From positions 124,001 to 188,000 of the forward strand of contig NZ_FPBF01000006.1 of NCBI RefSeq assembly GCF_900116615.1: a stretch of 64,000 bases of DNA. Direction: 5' to 3'. Shown piece by piece: positions 54,707 through 63,642 of the stretch. Under the pieces are notes generated by a model that was not told where the DNA came from, did not search any database, and saw nothing but the letters and a program-made list of their open reading frames with translations. Numbering within the stretch: position 1 is the first letter of the stretch; each line of letters opens with the position of its first letter. Made by a program: the position numbers and the translations under genes. This DNA is from Algoriphagus locisalis (GTDB lineage Bacteria > Bacteroidota > Bacteroidia > Cytophagales > Cyclobacteriaceae).

Positions 54707-56506
54707 TTACCATTCCCTTCCCACTGGGATTACTTTCCAATTCTGATCGAAATAGGGTGTTTGCTTATAGAACCAAGAATAAATTGCTCTGGGAGATTTA
54801 GCAAAATCTGGATTCGCAGTCTTTTCGGCTTCAAATCGTTTTTTCAAATTTGCGTCTTCTGAAAGCATTTTTGCAATCAAAGGCTCCATGATGTAGGTTT
54901 CCATATATTCTGTTTGGGAAAAAATCGAATTGAAATATCCCCATTGGAAAAAGCTATCTACTGATTCAGGCTCTAGTAAAATCACAGCAAGCTCACCAAG
55001 CGGCTGATCGGTAGGAACTCGTACGGATCCAGGATTGAAAGTCTGCGTTCTGTACATTTTATCCAGCTCAAATCTCTGAACCCGCATTAATCCTTCATAG
55101 GGCTGGTTTCCCATAGAAAAGCTGGTAACTGTGGATAATTCGACTTTCACCTCTCTAGCTTCCTTAATAGTTTCAAATTGAATTCCATGTTGTTTTAACT
55201 TATTGATAACCTCTGTCCACTCCACGGGTATCCAATAAGCTTTTGGGACAGAAACCGAAAGCTCCGGTACATCCATGAAAATGCTTGGGACTGACTGGTT
55301 CACTGGTTTTCCTTCCCACTTCACATACTCTGCTCCTGTTATTTCGGATTTTATTTTCGAAGAAGCAATACCTAGAAACTCCATCGAATCAGCCGGGGTT
55401 TCCCGGAATTTGAATTTGACTGGAATAGACTCTTTTGGTTGATTTGAATCGGCAGCCACTGCTTGTTGCAGCGCTTCAAAATGACTTCCCAGAGATTTTA
55501 TCGCTTGCTCTAAAAACACATAAGTGCCTAAGACCCGTTGTTCGAAAGGCTTTAGCGAGTGATTTTCAATTAAAATAGAGGCCATGTGCCGGATATCTCC
55601 ATAAGTATGGGAGAAACGCGGACTAAAAGAAAAGGCTACATTTCCTTCAGTGAAATCGTTCCCATTTGCAGCAAATAAAAGCGGGCCTGGGATGTGTCCA
55701 TTTTCTTTAAGTGCCTGATCAACTTCAGGTTGAAAGTCCGTGGACAACCAGGAAGAAATCTCAGGTGAATAACCCCCAGTTGCTACGTAGCCGTATGTAA
55801 TGTCATATTGATAGTCTGCACCGTCAGTGACATGGATGTCTATGTATAAATCAGGATCATAACTGTTGATAACTTCTATGACTGCTTGAATTCCTGCAGT
55901 CTCCAATTTTGTATAGTCTCTGTTGAGATTTAGGTTTAGCGCATTTGTTCTCCAGCCCATTTCCTTTGGACCTCGCTGATTTACTCTTCCATATTCGCTT
56001 CTTCTTTCGTGACCATCAACATTGAGAATTGGGATAAAAAGTAGGTTTGCGTTATCTAATAAGCGTATTTTATTCCCTTGGCTTATATCTCTGAGTAGCA
56101 TCATCCCAGCATCTTTGCCATCTATCTCACCGGCATGAATGCCAGCCTGGAAAAAAATCAAGGGTTTTTTAGATGTGGATAACTTGGCCGAATTGAAGTC
56201 TTTATCTTTTGAAGCAATTACAAGTTTAATTGGTCTTCCTTGTTCACTAATACCTGCTGTTACTATTTCAAGAAACTCAGAACTTGCCACCAAATTCTCA
56301 ATCCAGTCCATTGTTTCTACATATGTCGGGGATTCCAATCCATCAGAAAGCTCAAATGGCGTAATCCATTTATTGGACTTCTCTACCAGTAATTCTTTAC
56401 TTTTTCCATCCCAAGGAAGAAGAGGAGGCATGATGTCCTGAGCAAAGGTCTCAGTGGCGGAGCTTAGGAGAAGAGTAAAAAGGAATAAGGATAAAACGGA
56501 TTTCAT
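54707..56506 (-). CDS. M14 family zinc carboxypeptidase, exported
   Basis: A 599-residue peptidase from ATG 56506 (the upstream frame is an artefact). The signal peptide ends SSATETFAQ. The M14 zinc site is visible as GIHAGEIDG (His and Glu) and IDIHVTDG (second His). NVDGHERR and NLNRDY are substrate-side motifs, and the catalytic glutamate is probably in LIENHSLKP. The C-terminal ~200 residues are an additional, less conserved domain. It probably trims peptides in the periplasm. A second, unrelated-looking M14 protein is encoded at 60439-62970. Confidence 0.85.
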   Translation of the reverse strand: MKSVLSLFLFTLLLSSATETFAQDIMPPLLPWDGKSKELLVEKSNKWITPFELSDGLESPTYVETMDWIENLVASSEFLEIVTAGISEQGRPIKLVIASKDKDFNSAKLSTSKKPLIFFQAGIHAGEIDGKDAGMMLLRDISQGNKIRLLDNANLLFIPILNVDGHERRSEYGRVNQRGPKEMGWRTNALNLNLNRDYTKLETAGIQAVIEVINSYDPDLYIDIHVTDGADYQYDITYGYVATGGYSPEISSWLSTDFQPEVDQALKENGHIPGPLLFAANGNDFTEGNVAFSFSPRFSHTYGDIRHMASILIENHSLKPFEQRVLGTYVFLEQAIKSLGSHFEALQQAVAADSNQPKESIPVKFKFRETPADSMEFLGIASSKIKSEITGAEYVKWEGKPVNQSVPSIFMDVPELSVSVPKAYWIPVEWTEVINKLKQHGIQFETIKEAREVKVELSTVTSFSMGNQPYEGLMRVQRFELDKMYRTQTFNPGSVRVPTDQPLGELAVILLEPESVDSFFQWGYFNSIFSQTEYMETYIMEPLIAKMLSEDANLKKRFEAEKTANPDFAKSPRAIYSWFYKQTPYFDQNWKVIPVGREW

Positions 56507-56716
56507 AGCTTGTGGATTGATTGCCCTAAATATCGCAAGTCCTTTCTGAGTTAAAAGGGATTTTTTGTTAAACTGTGAATTGATCATTCCAAGACAAATT
56601 ATATCCATACTATGCCTTTGCTGCTGGTGGAAATCGGCTAAATCTTTTCTGAAAATCTAAACAATTTCGATCGTGAGAGATTTAATCAACATGGGGAAAA
56701 TAAAAACTGTTAAGTA

Positions 56717-57166
56717 ATGCCGTTGATGAGTTGGGATATCAGCAATCCAGCTTTTGGACTTAGGACCAAAAAATTGGAGGAGCTGGAAGCACTTTTGCAC
56801 ATGTCCGAATTAAATAACTGGGAGGTTGATCTTAAAGAGGAGTTGTCGGTGACATACGAAGCACTCGTGCTGACTGACAGTGATCAGACGATTCTTTGGG
56901 TAAATCATGGCTTCCAGGCTATGACTGGCTACACGCCGCAATTTGCCTTGGGTAAAAAACCTAGATTCCTCCAGGGCATTAAAACATGCAAGAAAGCAAA
57001 ATCAAGGATTGGGAGAAACTTGGCTTTGGGAAAGCGGATTTCCGAAACGCTTACAAATTACCGAAAGAATGGGGAGGAATACATCTGCCAAATTTCCATC
57101 ATTCCCCTGATCAATTCAACTCAGGACATTTCTCACTTCTTGGCTTTGGAGACAGAAATACGATGA
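56717..57166 (+). CDS. Single-domain LOV-like PAS protein lacking the reactive cysteine
   Basis: A 149-residue protein consisting of an N-terminal helix and one PAS domain of the LOV type (about residues 48-145). VNHGFQAMTGY and NYRKNGEEYICQISIIPL are clear. The core LOV motif normally reads GRNCRFLQ with a photoactive cysteine; here it is GKKPRFLQG, so the cysteine is proline. The asparagine usually seen in FWN and the terminal glutamine are also changed. Blue-light adduct formation should be impossible. Flavin or other ligand binding remains open. No output domain is attached. Confidence 0.8.
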   Translation: MPLMSWDISNPAFGLRTKKLEELEALLHMSELNNWEVDLKEELSVTYEALVLTDSDQTILWVNHGFQAMTGYTPQFALGKKPRFLQGIKTCKKAKSRIGRNLALGKRISETLTNYRKNGEEYICQISIIPLINSTQDISHFLALETEIR

Positions 57167-57183
57167 GCTATTGGTGATTTAAG

Positions 57184-58650
57184 CTATTTTCCCACTTGCA
57201 ATAATTTCTGTATTGTAGGTTCTTGGGAAGAATCCTCCAGCATGATCATCAGATTATCACCTTCCATCAGTTCTGTGTGACCATTTGGAGTGATAAACTT
57301 ATTGTCCCGCTTCACTACCACTACTAGCGAACTTGGAGGAAAACCAATTTCCAGAATCTTCTTTCCATTAGCCACGCTGTCTTTTTCTAGGCGAATTTCC
57401 ATTACGGCATTTCTGAAATCATCGGATAACTCCAGATCTAAAAGCGTTTTTCTCTTCAGTTCAGCTGGAAGTGCCAGTCCCAACAGTTTGGCTGCCAAAG
57501 GAAGTGTAGGCGCTTGAATGGCTACAGAAGTCAATACGATGAAGAAAACAATGTGAAATAGGGTCCAAGACATCTCTATTCCAGCAATTAAAGGAAGCGT
57601 GGCAAATACAATTGGAACCGCTCCCCGCAATCCAACCCAAGAGATAAATGTTTTCTCTTTGAGGCTGAATTTGAAAAAGGAAAGTGCTAAAAAAACGCCC
57701 AATGGTCTGGCGATGAAGATCAAAAACATTGCAGCACCTAATGCGATTCCGACAACCGGGAAAAGTTGTTTTGGAAATACTAATAGACCAAGGGTGATAA
57801 ACATCACAACTTGCATCAGCCAGGCCACTCCATCAAAAAACTTCATCAGGCTTTTCTTATGTGCCATATTTGCATTGCCCACGGTAATCGCAGCGATGTA
57901 AACTGCCAGAAATCCGTTGCCTTTACAGAGATCCACGACGGTGTAGGTGATCAGCACCATGGCCAGCAGCATCACAGGATAAAGCCCTTCAAAGTCCAGT
58001 TTGACTTTATTGATAAGTAATACAATCGCTCTCCCAAAAAGCCATCCGAGCAATCCACCAACAGCCATTTGGATAAGAAATAGCGGGATAATTTCCCATA
58101 CAGAATTCGTATCCAAGGTGATAAAACCGAGAATAGAAATAGTTAGGAAATAGGCCATAGGATCATTACTTCCACTCTCCAACTCAAGAAGTGGTCTCAG
58201 ATTACCTTTTAACCCTAGGCTTTTTGCCCGCAACACAGAAAAAACCGCCGCCGCATCCGTGGAGGATACTATCGCTCCCAGAAGCATACTTTCTAGAAGT
58301 GTCAAATCTGTAATCCAATAAACAAACCCGCCTAAAGACATACTTGTCAATAATACTCCAATGGTGGAAAGGGACACACCGGCCCATAAAACTGGTTTGA
58401 TGCTGGGCCACTTAGTATCCATACCACCCGAAAAAAGAATATATGTCAATGCGATAATACCAAGTAGCTGAGTGATTGCAGGATTGTCAAATTTGATCCC
58501 ACCGATGCCATCCGAACCCGCCAGCATACCGACACCCAAGAAGATCAATAGTAGAGGAATGCCTGTTTTACCCGAAGTTCGGCTGGCCAAAACTCCGGCT
58601 AGAAGCAAAAGGGAGCTGACTAAAATAATATTTTGAGCAGTGAAGATCAT
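57184..58650 (-). CDS. Potassium/proton antiporter, NhaP2/CvrA type
   Basis: A 488-residue CPA1-type exchanger. Twelve or more hydrophobic segments (residues 5-395) include SSTDAAAVFSVLRAKSLG and ELESGSNDPMAYFLT, with the conserved ND/DP transport acids. A soluble RCK_C-like regulatory domain follows at the C-terminus (about residues 415-480, with LVVVVKRDNKFITPNGHTEL). This layout is that of the NhaP2/CvrA K+/H+ antiporters. Its short gap to the LOV-like gene is convergent. Confidence 0.9.
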   Translation of the reverse strand: MIFTAQNIILVSSLLLLAGVLASRTSGKTGIPLLLIFLGVGMLAGSDGIGGIKFDNPAITQLLGIIALTYILFSGGMDTKWPSIKPVLWAGVSLSTIGVLLTSMSLGGFVYWITDLTLLESMLLGAIVSSTDAAAVFSVLRAKSLGLKGNLRPLLELESGSNDPMAYFLTISILGFITLDTNSVWEIIPLFLIQMAVGGLLGWLFGRAIVLLINKVKLDFEGLYPVMLLAMVLITYTVVDLCKGNGFLAVYIAAITVGNANMAHKKSLMKFFDGVAWLMQVVMFITLGLLVFPKQLFPVVGIALGAAMFLIFIARPLGVFLALSFFKFSLKEKTFISWVGLRGAVPIVFATLPLIAGIEMSWTLFHIVFFIVLTSVAIQAPTLPLAAKLLGLALPAELKRKTLLDLELSDDFRNAVMEIRLEKDSVANGKKILEIGFPPSSLVVVVKRDNKFITPNGHTELMEGDNLMIMLEDSSQEPTIQKLLQVGK

Positions 58651-58765
58651 GAAAAAGAAACTGGTGAATAGTATGTAAAGCTAGGCACGGAATGCCGATT
58701 CTAAAAGTTATGTCAATTCAATTAATAAAGCTGAGAATTATTAATTCAAGTGAATTTAAATGTAA

Positions 58766-58779
58766 AAAAACCGGCCACT
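58766..58779. repeat. 14-bp direct repeat, left copy, flanking the ATPase gene
   Basis: AAAAACCGGCCACT here is identical to 60364-60377, and CAGC follows a few bases later in both. The two copies bracket the ATPase gene and its upstream palindromes. The right copy is part of a terminator; this one is a degenerate form without a matching arm. Confidence 0.6.
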
Positions 58780-58858
58780 ATGCAGCTACCTGCCTTGACA
58801 CAATAATAGGTTTTACCAGGATTTTTTGTAAAGAGTGTTTGAGATGGATCTATTAATA

Positions 58859-60049
58859 TTAATAGAGGAATCCGAATATCCAAAGGGGGATACTATTTCC
58901 AGCAGGAAATTCAAGGTCATCCTTCACTATCCATGTATTTTCTGTCTTGATCTGTTTGCGGGATTTATTTTTGCCTCCTATTTCAAACTGATATTTATCA
59001 TCTACTAAGAAATCAACGGAAGTGGAGAGATTTATTCGATGATTTACTTTTACTAAGCTATTGAAAAATGTCTCTCTAACAGTACCCTTTTCCGGGGTTT
59101 TTTCGCTGATTGCAAAGAGAAAATTAGTGTTATTCAAGAGGATTTTTTCAGGTTTTTGAAGCATTGATATACTGATTCCCGCAGGATATTGTAAGTCGAT
59201 CAAACGTGCCTCTGATAAATAGAGTAAGTAATTGCTCAAAGAGTTTCTATGAATTTGTGTCTTTTCAGATAGCGCGGTAATGTTAGGTTTAAAGGGAACT
59301 TGCTGCGCAATAATATAGAGTAGTTGAAGGATTTTTTTCCCATTTCTTATGTCAAAACCTTTAATTTCCGCCATATCGTATTCAACAATAGTTCTAACTA
59401 GTTGTCGAAGTTTTTTATAATACATTTCTTCATTTGTACCTGAAAAAGGAAAGTATCCATTTCGGATGTAGTCTTTCAGGTATTGAAGAGGTTTGAAATC
59501 TTCGGGGAATAGCTCCTGCAGGCTTACCCGATCAGAGGTCAATTGGTCTAATACGACTGTCGGGAATTGCATGCCATGTTGAAAAGCTAGATATTCTCTG
59601 TAAGACAACCCGTGTAGTTCATTGATCACTGCTCTTCTACTCAAATCTCCCTCTACCCTGGTAATATCGATAATTGATGAACCAGTAAAAATGAGTTGCA
59701 GGTTAGGATATCGATCGTATAGATTCTTAATTTCTCTTGACCAATTTCCATATTTATGTACTTCATCTACTACTAAAATATTCCCTCCTGATTGATAGAA
59801 ATCTTTAGCTGCATCCACTAGATTGTTTGAAAGGAAGTACAATTCATCGAGTGAAAAATAGGCGACTTTTTTTCCTAGACTTTGATTCTCCTTCAAATAT
59901 TGAAGCACCAGAGTAGTTTTTCCTGTGCCTCTAGCTCCTTTGATGCCGATTAATCGCTCATTCCAATCAATTTGGTCAAACAGGTATCGTTTGAAAGTAG
60001 TATCAGTACTTCTAATCAATTGGTCTGATATTTCAAGTAATTCGTCCAT
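58859..60049 (-). CDS. AAA_14/DUF4143-type ATPase
   Basis: A 396-residue ATP-binding protein of the AAA_14 plus DUF4143 type. Walker A is GARGTGKTTL, Walker B is ILVVDEVHK, and the sensor region is LIFTGSSII. A winged-helix-like middle (ITALSEKTQIHRNSLSNYL) is followed by a C-terminal DUF4143 domain with a nuclease-like pattern (SVDFLVDDKYQFEIGGKNKS). These ATPases are widespread and often variable in copy number, and their function is unsettled. ATG 60049 is used; a TTG precedes it. Its start is directly beside the palindromes at 60053-60100. Confidence 0.88.
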   Translation of the reverse strand: MDELLEISDQLIRSTDTTFKRYLFDQIDWNERLIGIKGARGTGKTTLVLQYLKENQSLGKKVAYFSLDELYFLSNNLVDAAKDFYQSGGNILVVDEVHKYGNWSREIKNLYDRYPNLQLIFTGSSIIDITRVEGDLSRRAVINELHGLSYREYLAFQHGMQFPTVVLDQLTSDRVSLQELFPEDFKPLQYLKDYIRNGYFPFSGTNEEMYYKKLRQLVRTIVEYDMAEIKGFDIRNGKKILQLLYIIAQQVPFKPNITALSEKTQIHRNSLSNYLLYLSEARLIDLQYPAGISISMLQKPEKILLNNTNFLFAISEKTPEKGTVRETFFNSLVKVNHRINLSTSVDFLVDDKYQFEIGGKNKSRKQIKTENTWIVKDDLEFPAGNSIPLWIFGFLY

Positions 60050-60052
60050 ATT

Positions 60053-60100
60053 GCACAATCATTTGTGCAAAAATAATCAAAAATGCACATATGATTGTGC
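60053..60100. promoter_or_regulatory. Pair of near-palindromic repeats at the ATPase start codon
   Basis: Read on the minus strand, GCACAATCATATGTGC and GCACAAATGATTGTGC precede the ATG by only a few bases (nearest copy 3 bp away). Each is a near-palindrome (GCACA...TGTGC arms). The two centres are 32 bp apart, about three helical turns, so a dimeric protein could bind both on one face. They probably act as an operator or element ends. Confidence 0.65.
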
Positions 60101-60254
60101 AAAAATAGGCGGTAGGCCAGTGTTTTTTCTTAGAAATTATGATTTCGATTCCAACAAAATCTGCACAATAGAATTAGCTAAACAGCTTAATTGAATTGAA
60201 AAATATGTTTATCCGCATGAATACATGTACTAGAATTAAGTTTGTTTCTAGCGT

Positions 60255-60292
60255 GAAAAATCCCCCTAGCCCCCTTTAAGAAAGTGGGAATT
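60255..60292. repeat. CCCCCTAGCCCCCTTT-type dispersed element
   Basis: A string with TCCCCCTAGCCCCCTTTAAG followed by AAAGTGGGAATTG. It resembles the short dispersed element common in Bacteroidota and cyanobacteria (AAATCCCCCTTAGCCCCC...). The complementary CCC and GGG tracts can form a small hairpin. Only one copy is seen in this window. Confidence 0.45.
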
Positions 60293-60354
60293 GCCAAATT
60301 TGAACCTCTAAGATTAATTCAAAGCACCTACGTGCAAGTAAACGGATACTACTA

Positions 60355-60398
60355 TTGAAAAATAAAAACCGGCCACTCCCCAGCAGCCGGTTTTGAGA
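60355..60398 (-). terminator. Terminator after the second M14 gene
   Basis: AAAACCGGC (60365-60373) pairs with GCCGGTTTT (60386-60394) with T-runs on both strands. It lies 44 bp after the peptidase stop. Its left arm is the right copy of the direct repeat found at 58766. Confidence 0.75.
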
Positions 60399-60438
60399 CA
60401 TTTTTCTTGATACTTACGTCTTAATACTTACGTCTCTC

Positions 60439-62970
60439 TTATTGTCCTACCATAAAGATCGCATTGCTCAACACGAGTTTTCCAGATTCCCAGAAACCTC
60501 TGAATATCGGATCATCCACAAAGTAAACGATCTCGCCTCTACCGGCATTTTCTACACCAATCGCTAGTGATTCTCCCATTGATGATTTGATTTTGAAACC
60601 TATATAACCCGTACGGTAAGCGTCATTATTTTCGATTATCCCTGCATTTGCACCATTATTCAGAAATGCGAATTTGCTTGAATTATTTTTTAGCGTGTAG
60701 TATTTTCCTCCTGTGCCATAGCCCAAAGGGTGTGTTTCATCCATGGTCACTTGATAAATTGCGCCGGCTGCTCCTCCAGAAATCGCCACTCGCTCTCCTT
60801 CTTGGTAAGGTGCAAGTCGCTCTGCTTTAGCTAAGGAATCCAATTTCTCTTTGGCAGCTTTTTTCTCATCCTCACTATCGAAAGACTTCAGATCAAAGCC
60901 CTCTTTGTCTGCGAATAAACTCAAAGCTCCGTCGATGGCAATCAATTTGCCTCCAGCGCGAACCCACTCCATCAGGTTTTCCTCAGCAGATTTACTCAAC
61001 CCACCACCGCGCATGGATGGCATGATAAGCACAGTGTAATTACTAAGGTCATAGCGACCCATGTTATCTAGTTCCAGATTTACTAGAGGATAGTTCAGGT
61101 CTTTTTCGAAGAAGTGCCAGATAGCACCGTAATTCAGGGAATTTGTTCCTTCACCACCTACTAGCGCTACTTTTGGTGCTTGAATCACCCGGATATTAGG
61201 CGAGCCAAAGTCCTTTCCTTTGTCCACATAGCCGCTCATGGTCGTAGCCAATGTCACTCCGAATTTATTCGCGATCTCAACTACCTTTTGATCAAAATTC
61301 GGTACATACTCATTCCCCCCTTTGGTGATCATCAAAGAACCTGCAGGAAAGCTTTTTCCTTCTACCTCAAAAGGGAATTCATTGTATTTCACTCGAATAT
61401 CTGCCTTGAGTAAAGCGGACAGGAATGCAGCATCTCGTGTACCTTCCCACGCGGCGATATAGGCCACAGGAGTTTTTCCGGTCACATTTGCTGAGAAAGA
61501 AGGCTTTTCATATGCACTAGCTGCATTCACTCGCGTCTCTAATGCATAAGCTTCCAAGCCGTAAGCGTAAGGCATAGACCAGCTTGTAATGTCGTAAGTG
61601 ATACTGTCATGAAGGGCAGGATTTGGCTCAAACAAAAGTTGGGTCAAAACGGCTTTAGGCTGATAAGCATTGATGATTATATCTTCTTCTGTGGTGGAGA
61701 AAGATTCGCTTTTCCCCGTACCGTATGAAAATCCTTTCAAGCCGGATTTGGCTCCCGCTTTTCCATATTTAATTCCATTTTTATCCAATAGCTCCAGCAA
61801 TTTGGCTACCTGAGCAGGATTGCTTTCTCCCTTGATTACAAAGCTTTTGTACTGCCCTCTTGGAGAGGAAGAGTTTTCATCGAAGAATTTTTCGAATTCG
61901 GAAAGTAATTTTTCTGCGTTGTTGCTGGTCACTTCTGCTGCCGACATCGCTGCGGTGTAATGCCCTTCGATTCTATAGCTCAAAGTCACCGTGTCTCCTA
62001 CTGCGTCAAAGCCACCAATTCCAGCTTGACCGCCACCACCTTGCTCGATAGTCATGCCGATAGCTCCGTTGAACATAGGGTAGGAATCACCATATGATGG
62101 ATAAAGCAGATCAAAGCGCTCTTTGGTGAAGTAAAACCTTCCAGCTTCATCGAAGTACTTGGCTGTATTTCTACCAAAAGTATCCTGAAACTCATGCTGC
62201 CAAGCGGTCAACTGCTCATGAAGTGGCTCTGCTGCTGGTGCCATGTAAAAAGGATTGTTGATGCCTTGCTCGTGAAAGTCCAAGTGCAGCTGAGGCATCC
62301 ACTCGTTGTAAAGCTTCATTCTAGCCTGAGATTCCACTTGTACTTGCCATGCCCAGTCTCTGTTCAAATCAAATAAATAGTGATTTGCACGTCCGCCTGG
62401 CCAAGGTTCATTGTGCTCCACAGATTGCAAGTCTGGCTGAAGCGTAGTATTCATTTTCTGATTATACCAGTTGGCATAGCGGTCTCTAGCGTCAGGATTG
62501 ATGCAAGGATCGATGATGACTACCTGGTTTTTGAGCCACTCTTGAGAGGTAGCATTTTCAGGATTTGCCAAAGTATAAAACGACGAAATCGCTGCTTCCA
62601 TGCCTACAGACTCATTTCCATGCACATTGAAAGACATCCAGTTGATCGGCACAGCAGTAGAAGGATCGCCATCAAGCATTCCAGTTCTCTTTAGGTTATC
62701 TGTGCGGATTTGCTCCAGATTGGCCATGTTTTCAGCGCTAGTCAGAATGGCCACAATCAAGGGCCGTTTCTCGTTGGTTTCTCCGTATTGGACTAGTTTG
62801 ACATTCGGATTATTAGCTGCCATATGCTCGAAGTAATCCACCATGCGGTGATGTGGAGTGAAGCGATCACCGGGTTTGTAACCCAAAAACTGCTCTGGAG
62901 TCTGGATTTGAGCCCAGGAGCATATGGTGATCGAAAAAACGAATAATGATAAGAGTAAGAGTTTTTTCAT
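60439..62970 (-). CDS. M14 family metallopeptidase with C-terminal GATase1-like region
   Basis: An 843-residue exported peptidase. The signal peptide ends TICSWAQ. The zinc ligands are FNVHGNESVG (His and Glu) and LDFHEQGINNPF (second His), and the catalytic glutamate is probably in MTIEQGGGG. NLNRDW appears as in the M14 family. The C-terminal half contains a region with VALVGGEGTNSLNYGAIWHFF, resembling a glutamine-amidotransferase-like fold common in these proteins. It should cut C-terminal residues from peptides or proteins outside the cytoplasm. Confidence 0.85.
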   Translation of the reverse strand: MKKLLLLSLFVFSITICSWAQIQTPEQFLGYKPGDRFTPHHRMVDYFEHMAANNPNVKLVQYGETNEKRPLIVAILTSAENMANLEQIRTDNLKRTGMLDGDPSTAVPINWMSFNVHGNESVGMEAAISSFYTLANPENATSQEWLKNQVVIIDPCINPDARDRYANWYNQKMNTTLQPDLQSVEHNEPWPGGRANHYLFDLNRDWAWQVQVESQARMKLYNEWMPQLHLDFHEQGINNPFYMAPAAEPLHEQLTAWQHEFQDTFGRNTAKYFDEAGRFYFTKERFDLLYPSYGDSYPMFNGAIGMTIEQGGGGQAGIGGFDAVGDTVTLSYRIEGHYTAAMSAAEVTSNNAEKLLSEFEKFFDENSSSPRGQYKSFVIKGESNPAQVAKLLELLDKNGIKYGKAGAKSGLKGFSYGTGKSESFSTTEEDIIINAYQPKAVLTQLLFEPNPALHDSITYDITSWSMPYAYGLEAYALETRVNAASAYEKPSFSANVTGKTPVAYIAAWEGTRDAAFLSALLKADIRVKYNEFPFEVEGKSFPAGSLMITKGGNEYVPNFDQKVVEIANKFGVTLATTMSGYVDKGKDFGSPNIRVIQAPKVALVGGEGTNSLNYGAIWHFFEKDLNYPLVNLELDNMGRYDLSNYTVLIMPSMRGGGLSKSAEENLMEWVRAGGKLIAIDGALSLFADKEGFDLKSFDSEDEKKAAKEKLDSLAKAERLAPYQEGERVAISGGAAGAIYQVTMDETHPLGYGTGGKYYTLKNNSSKFAFLNNGANAGIIENNDAYRTGYIGFKIKSSMGESLAIGVENAGRGEIVYFVDDPIFRGFWESGKLVLSNAIFMVGQ

Positions 62971-63180
62971 AAGGTGGTGGTGTAAAATAGTAGGCTGAAT
63001 TTAAAAGGAATTGTGATTTTCCTTGACACCGATTAAAAAAAAGCGTGGGTAGACTTTAGGATATTCTCTTTTACTATCCAGACTATCCCTAAGTTCTTAT
63101 GTGACAAAAGTCGCTGCGATAGAGAATATTCCTACTGAACTTGCACTCATAAAATTTGTCACAATAAACTAATAATAGAT

Positions 63181-63489
63181 ATGGGTTTTTTCTCAGCAAT
63201 ATTCGGAACTACAGACAATACCAAATTATCGGAAGCAATTCAGGAAGGTGCATTTCTGGTAGATGTGAGATCAGCAGGTGAATTTGCGTCTGGAAGCGTG
63301 AAGGGCGCTGTCAATATCCCTTTGGATAGCGTAGCTAGCCAGTTAGGTAAATTTAAGGGAAAGAAAAACATTGTGGTATTCTGCCGATCAGGAAATAGAA
63401 GCAGTCAAGCAAAAAGTATTTTGGAGCAAAATGGGGTTCAAAATGTCATCAATGGAGGTACTTATCAGAATGTCAGTCAATGTGTTTAA
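63181..63489 (+). CDS. Rhodanese-like domain protein
   Basis: A 102-residue single rhodanese domain without a signal peptide. DVRSAGEFASGSVKGAVNIPL marks the N-terminal part, and the catalytic cysteine is in VVFCRSGNRSSQAKSIL near residue 63, with the CRSGNRS loop typical of sulfurtransferases. It can carry persulfide sulfur; the acceptor is unknown. A terminator follows at 63587. Confidence 0.88.
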   Translation: MGFFSAIFGTTDNTKLSEAIQEGAFLVDVRSAGEFASGSVKGAVNIPLDSVASQLGKFKGKKNIVVFCRSGNRSSQAKSILEQNGVQNVINGGTYQNVSQCV

Positions 63490-63586
63490 AGAGGATTTTG
63501 GCGGAGAAATTCACTCAATCTATATGTGGGATTGGTGTATGGATAAAATGGATTAGTTGAAAAGTTGCTATCACCCTATAGTAGCA

Positions 63587-63618
63587 AATGCCTGGTAAAT
63601 TTTACCGGGCATTTTTTA
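63587..63618 (+). terminator. Rho-independent terminator after the rhodanese gene
   Basis: AATGCCTGGTA pairs with TACCGGGCATT (one G-T pair) around a 5-nt loop, followed by six T. Confidence 0.75.
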
Positions 63619-63642
63619 TTTCAACATACTTACCTGTGTTAG

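Larger units (their letters stand above)
60101..60438. other. Remainder of the gap between the ATPase and M14 genes
   Basis: Within the 389-bp gap this part holds no ORF. It contains a CCCCCTAGCCCCC block (60255-60292) and the bidirectional terminator at 60355-60398. Confidence 0.5.

Noticed and set aside
50183..56182. Single DnaA-box matches near 50183, 50711, 55130 and 56174
   Set aside because: They are isolated, within coding regions and 0.5 kb or more apart; no cluster is formed.
56507..56608. N-terminal extension of the M14 peptidase
   Set aside because: The signal peptide starts at ATG 56506; the extension contains no signal and lies in the promoter region.
63371..63556. Overlapping frame at the end of the rhodanese gene
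   Set aside because: It runs in another frame of the rhodanese gene and shows no signal or motif.
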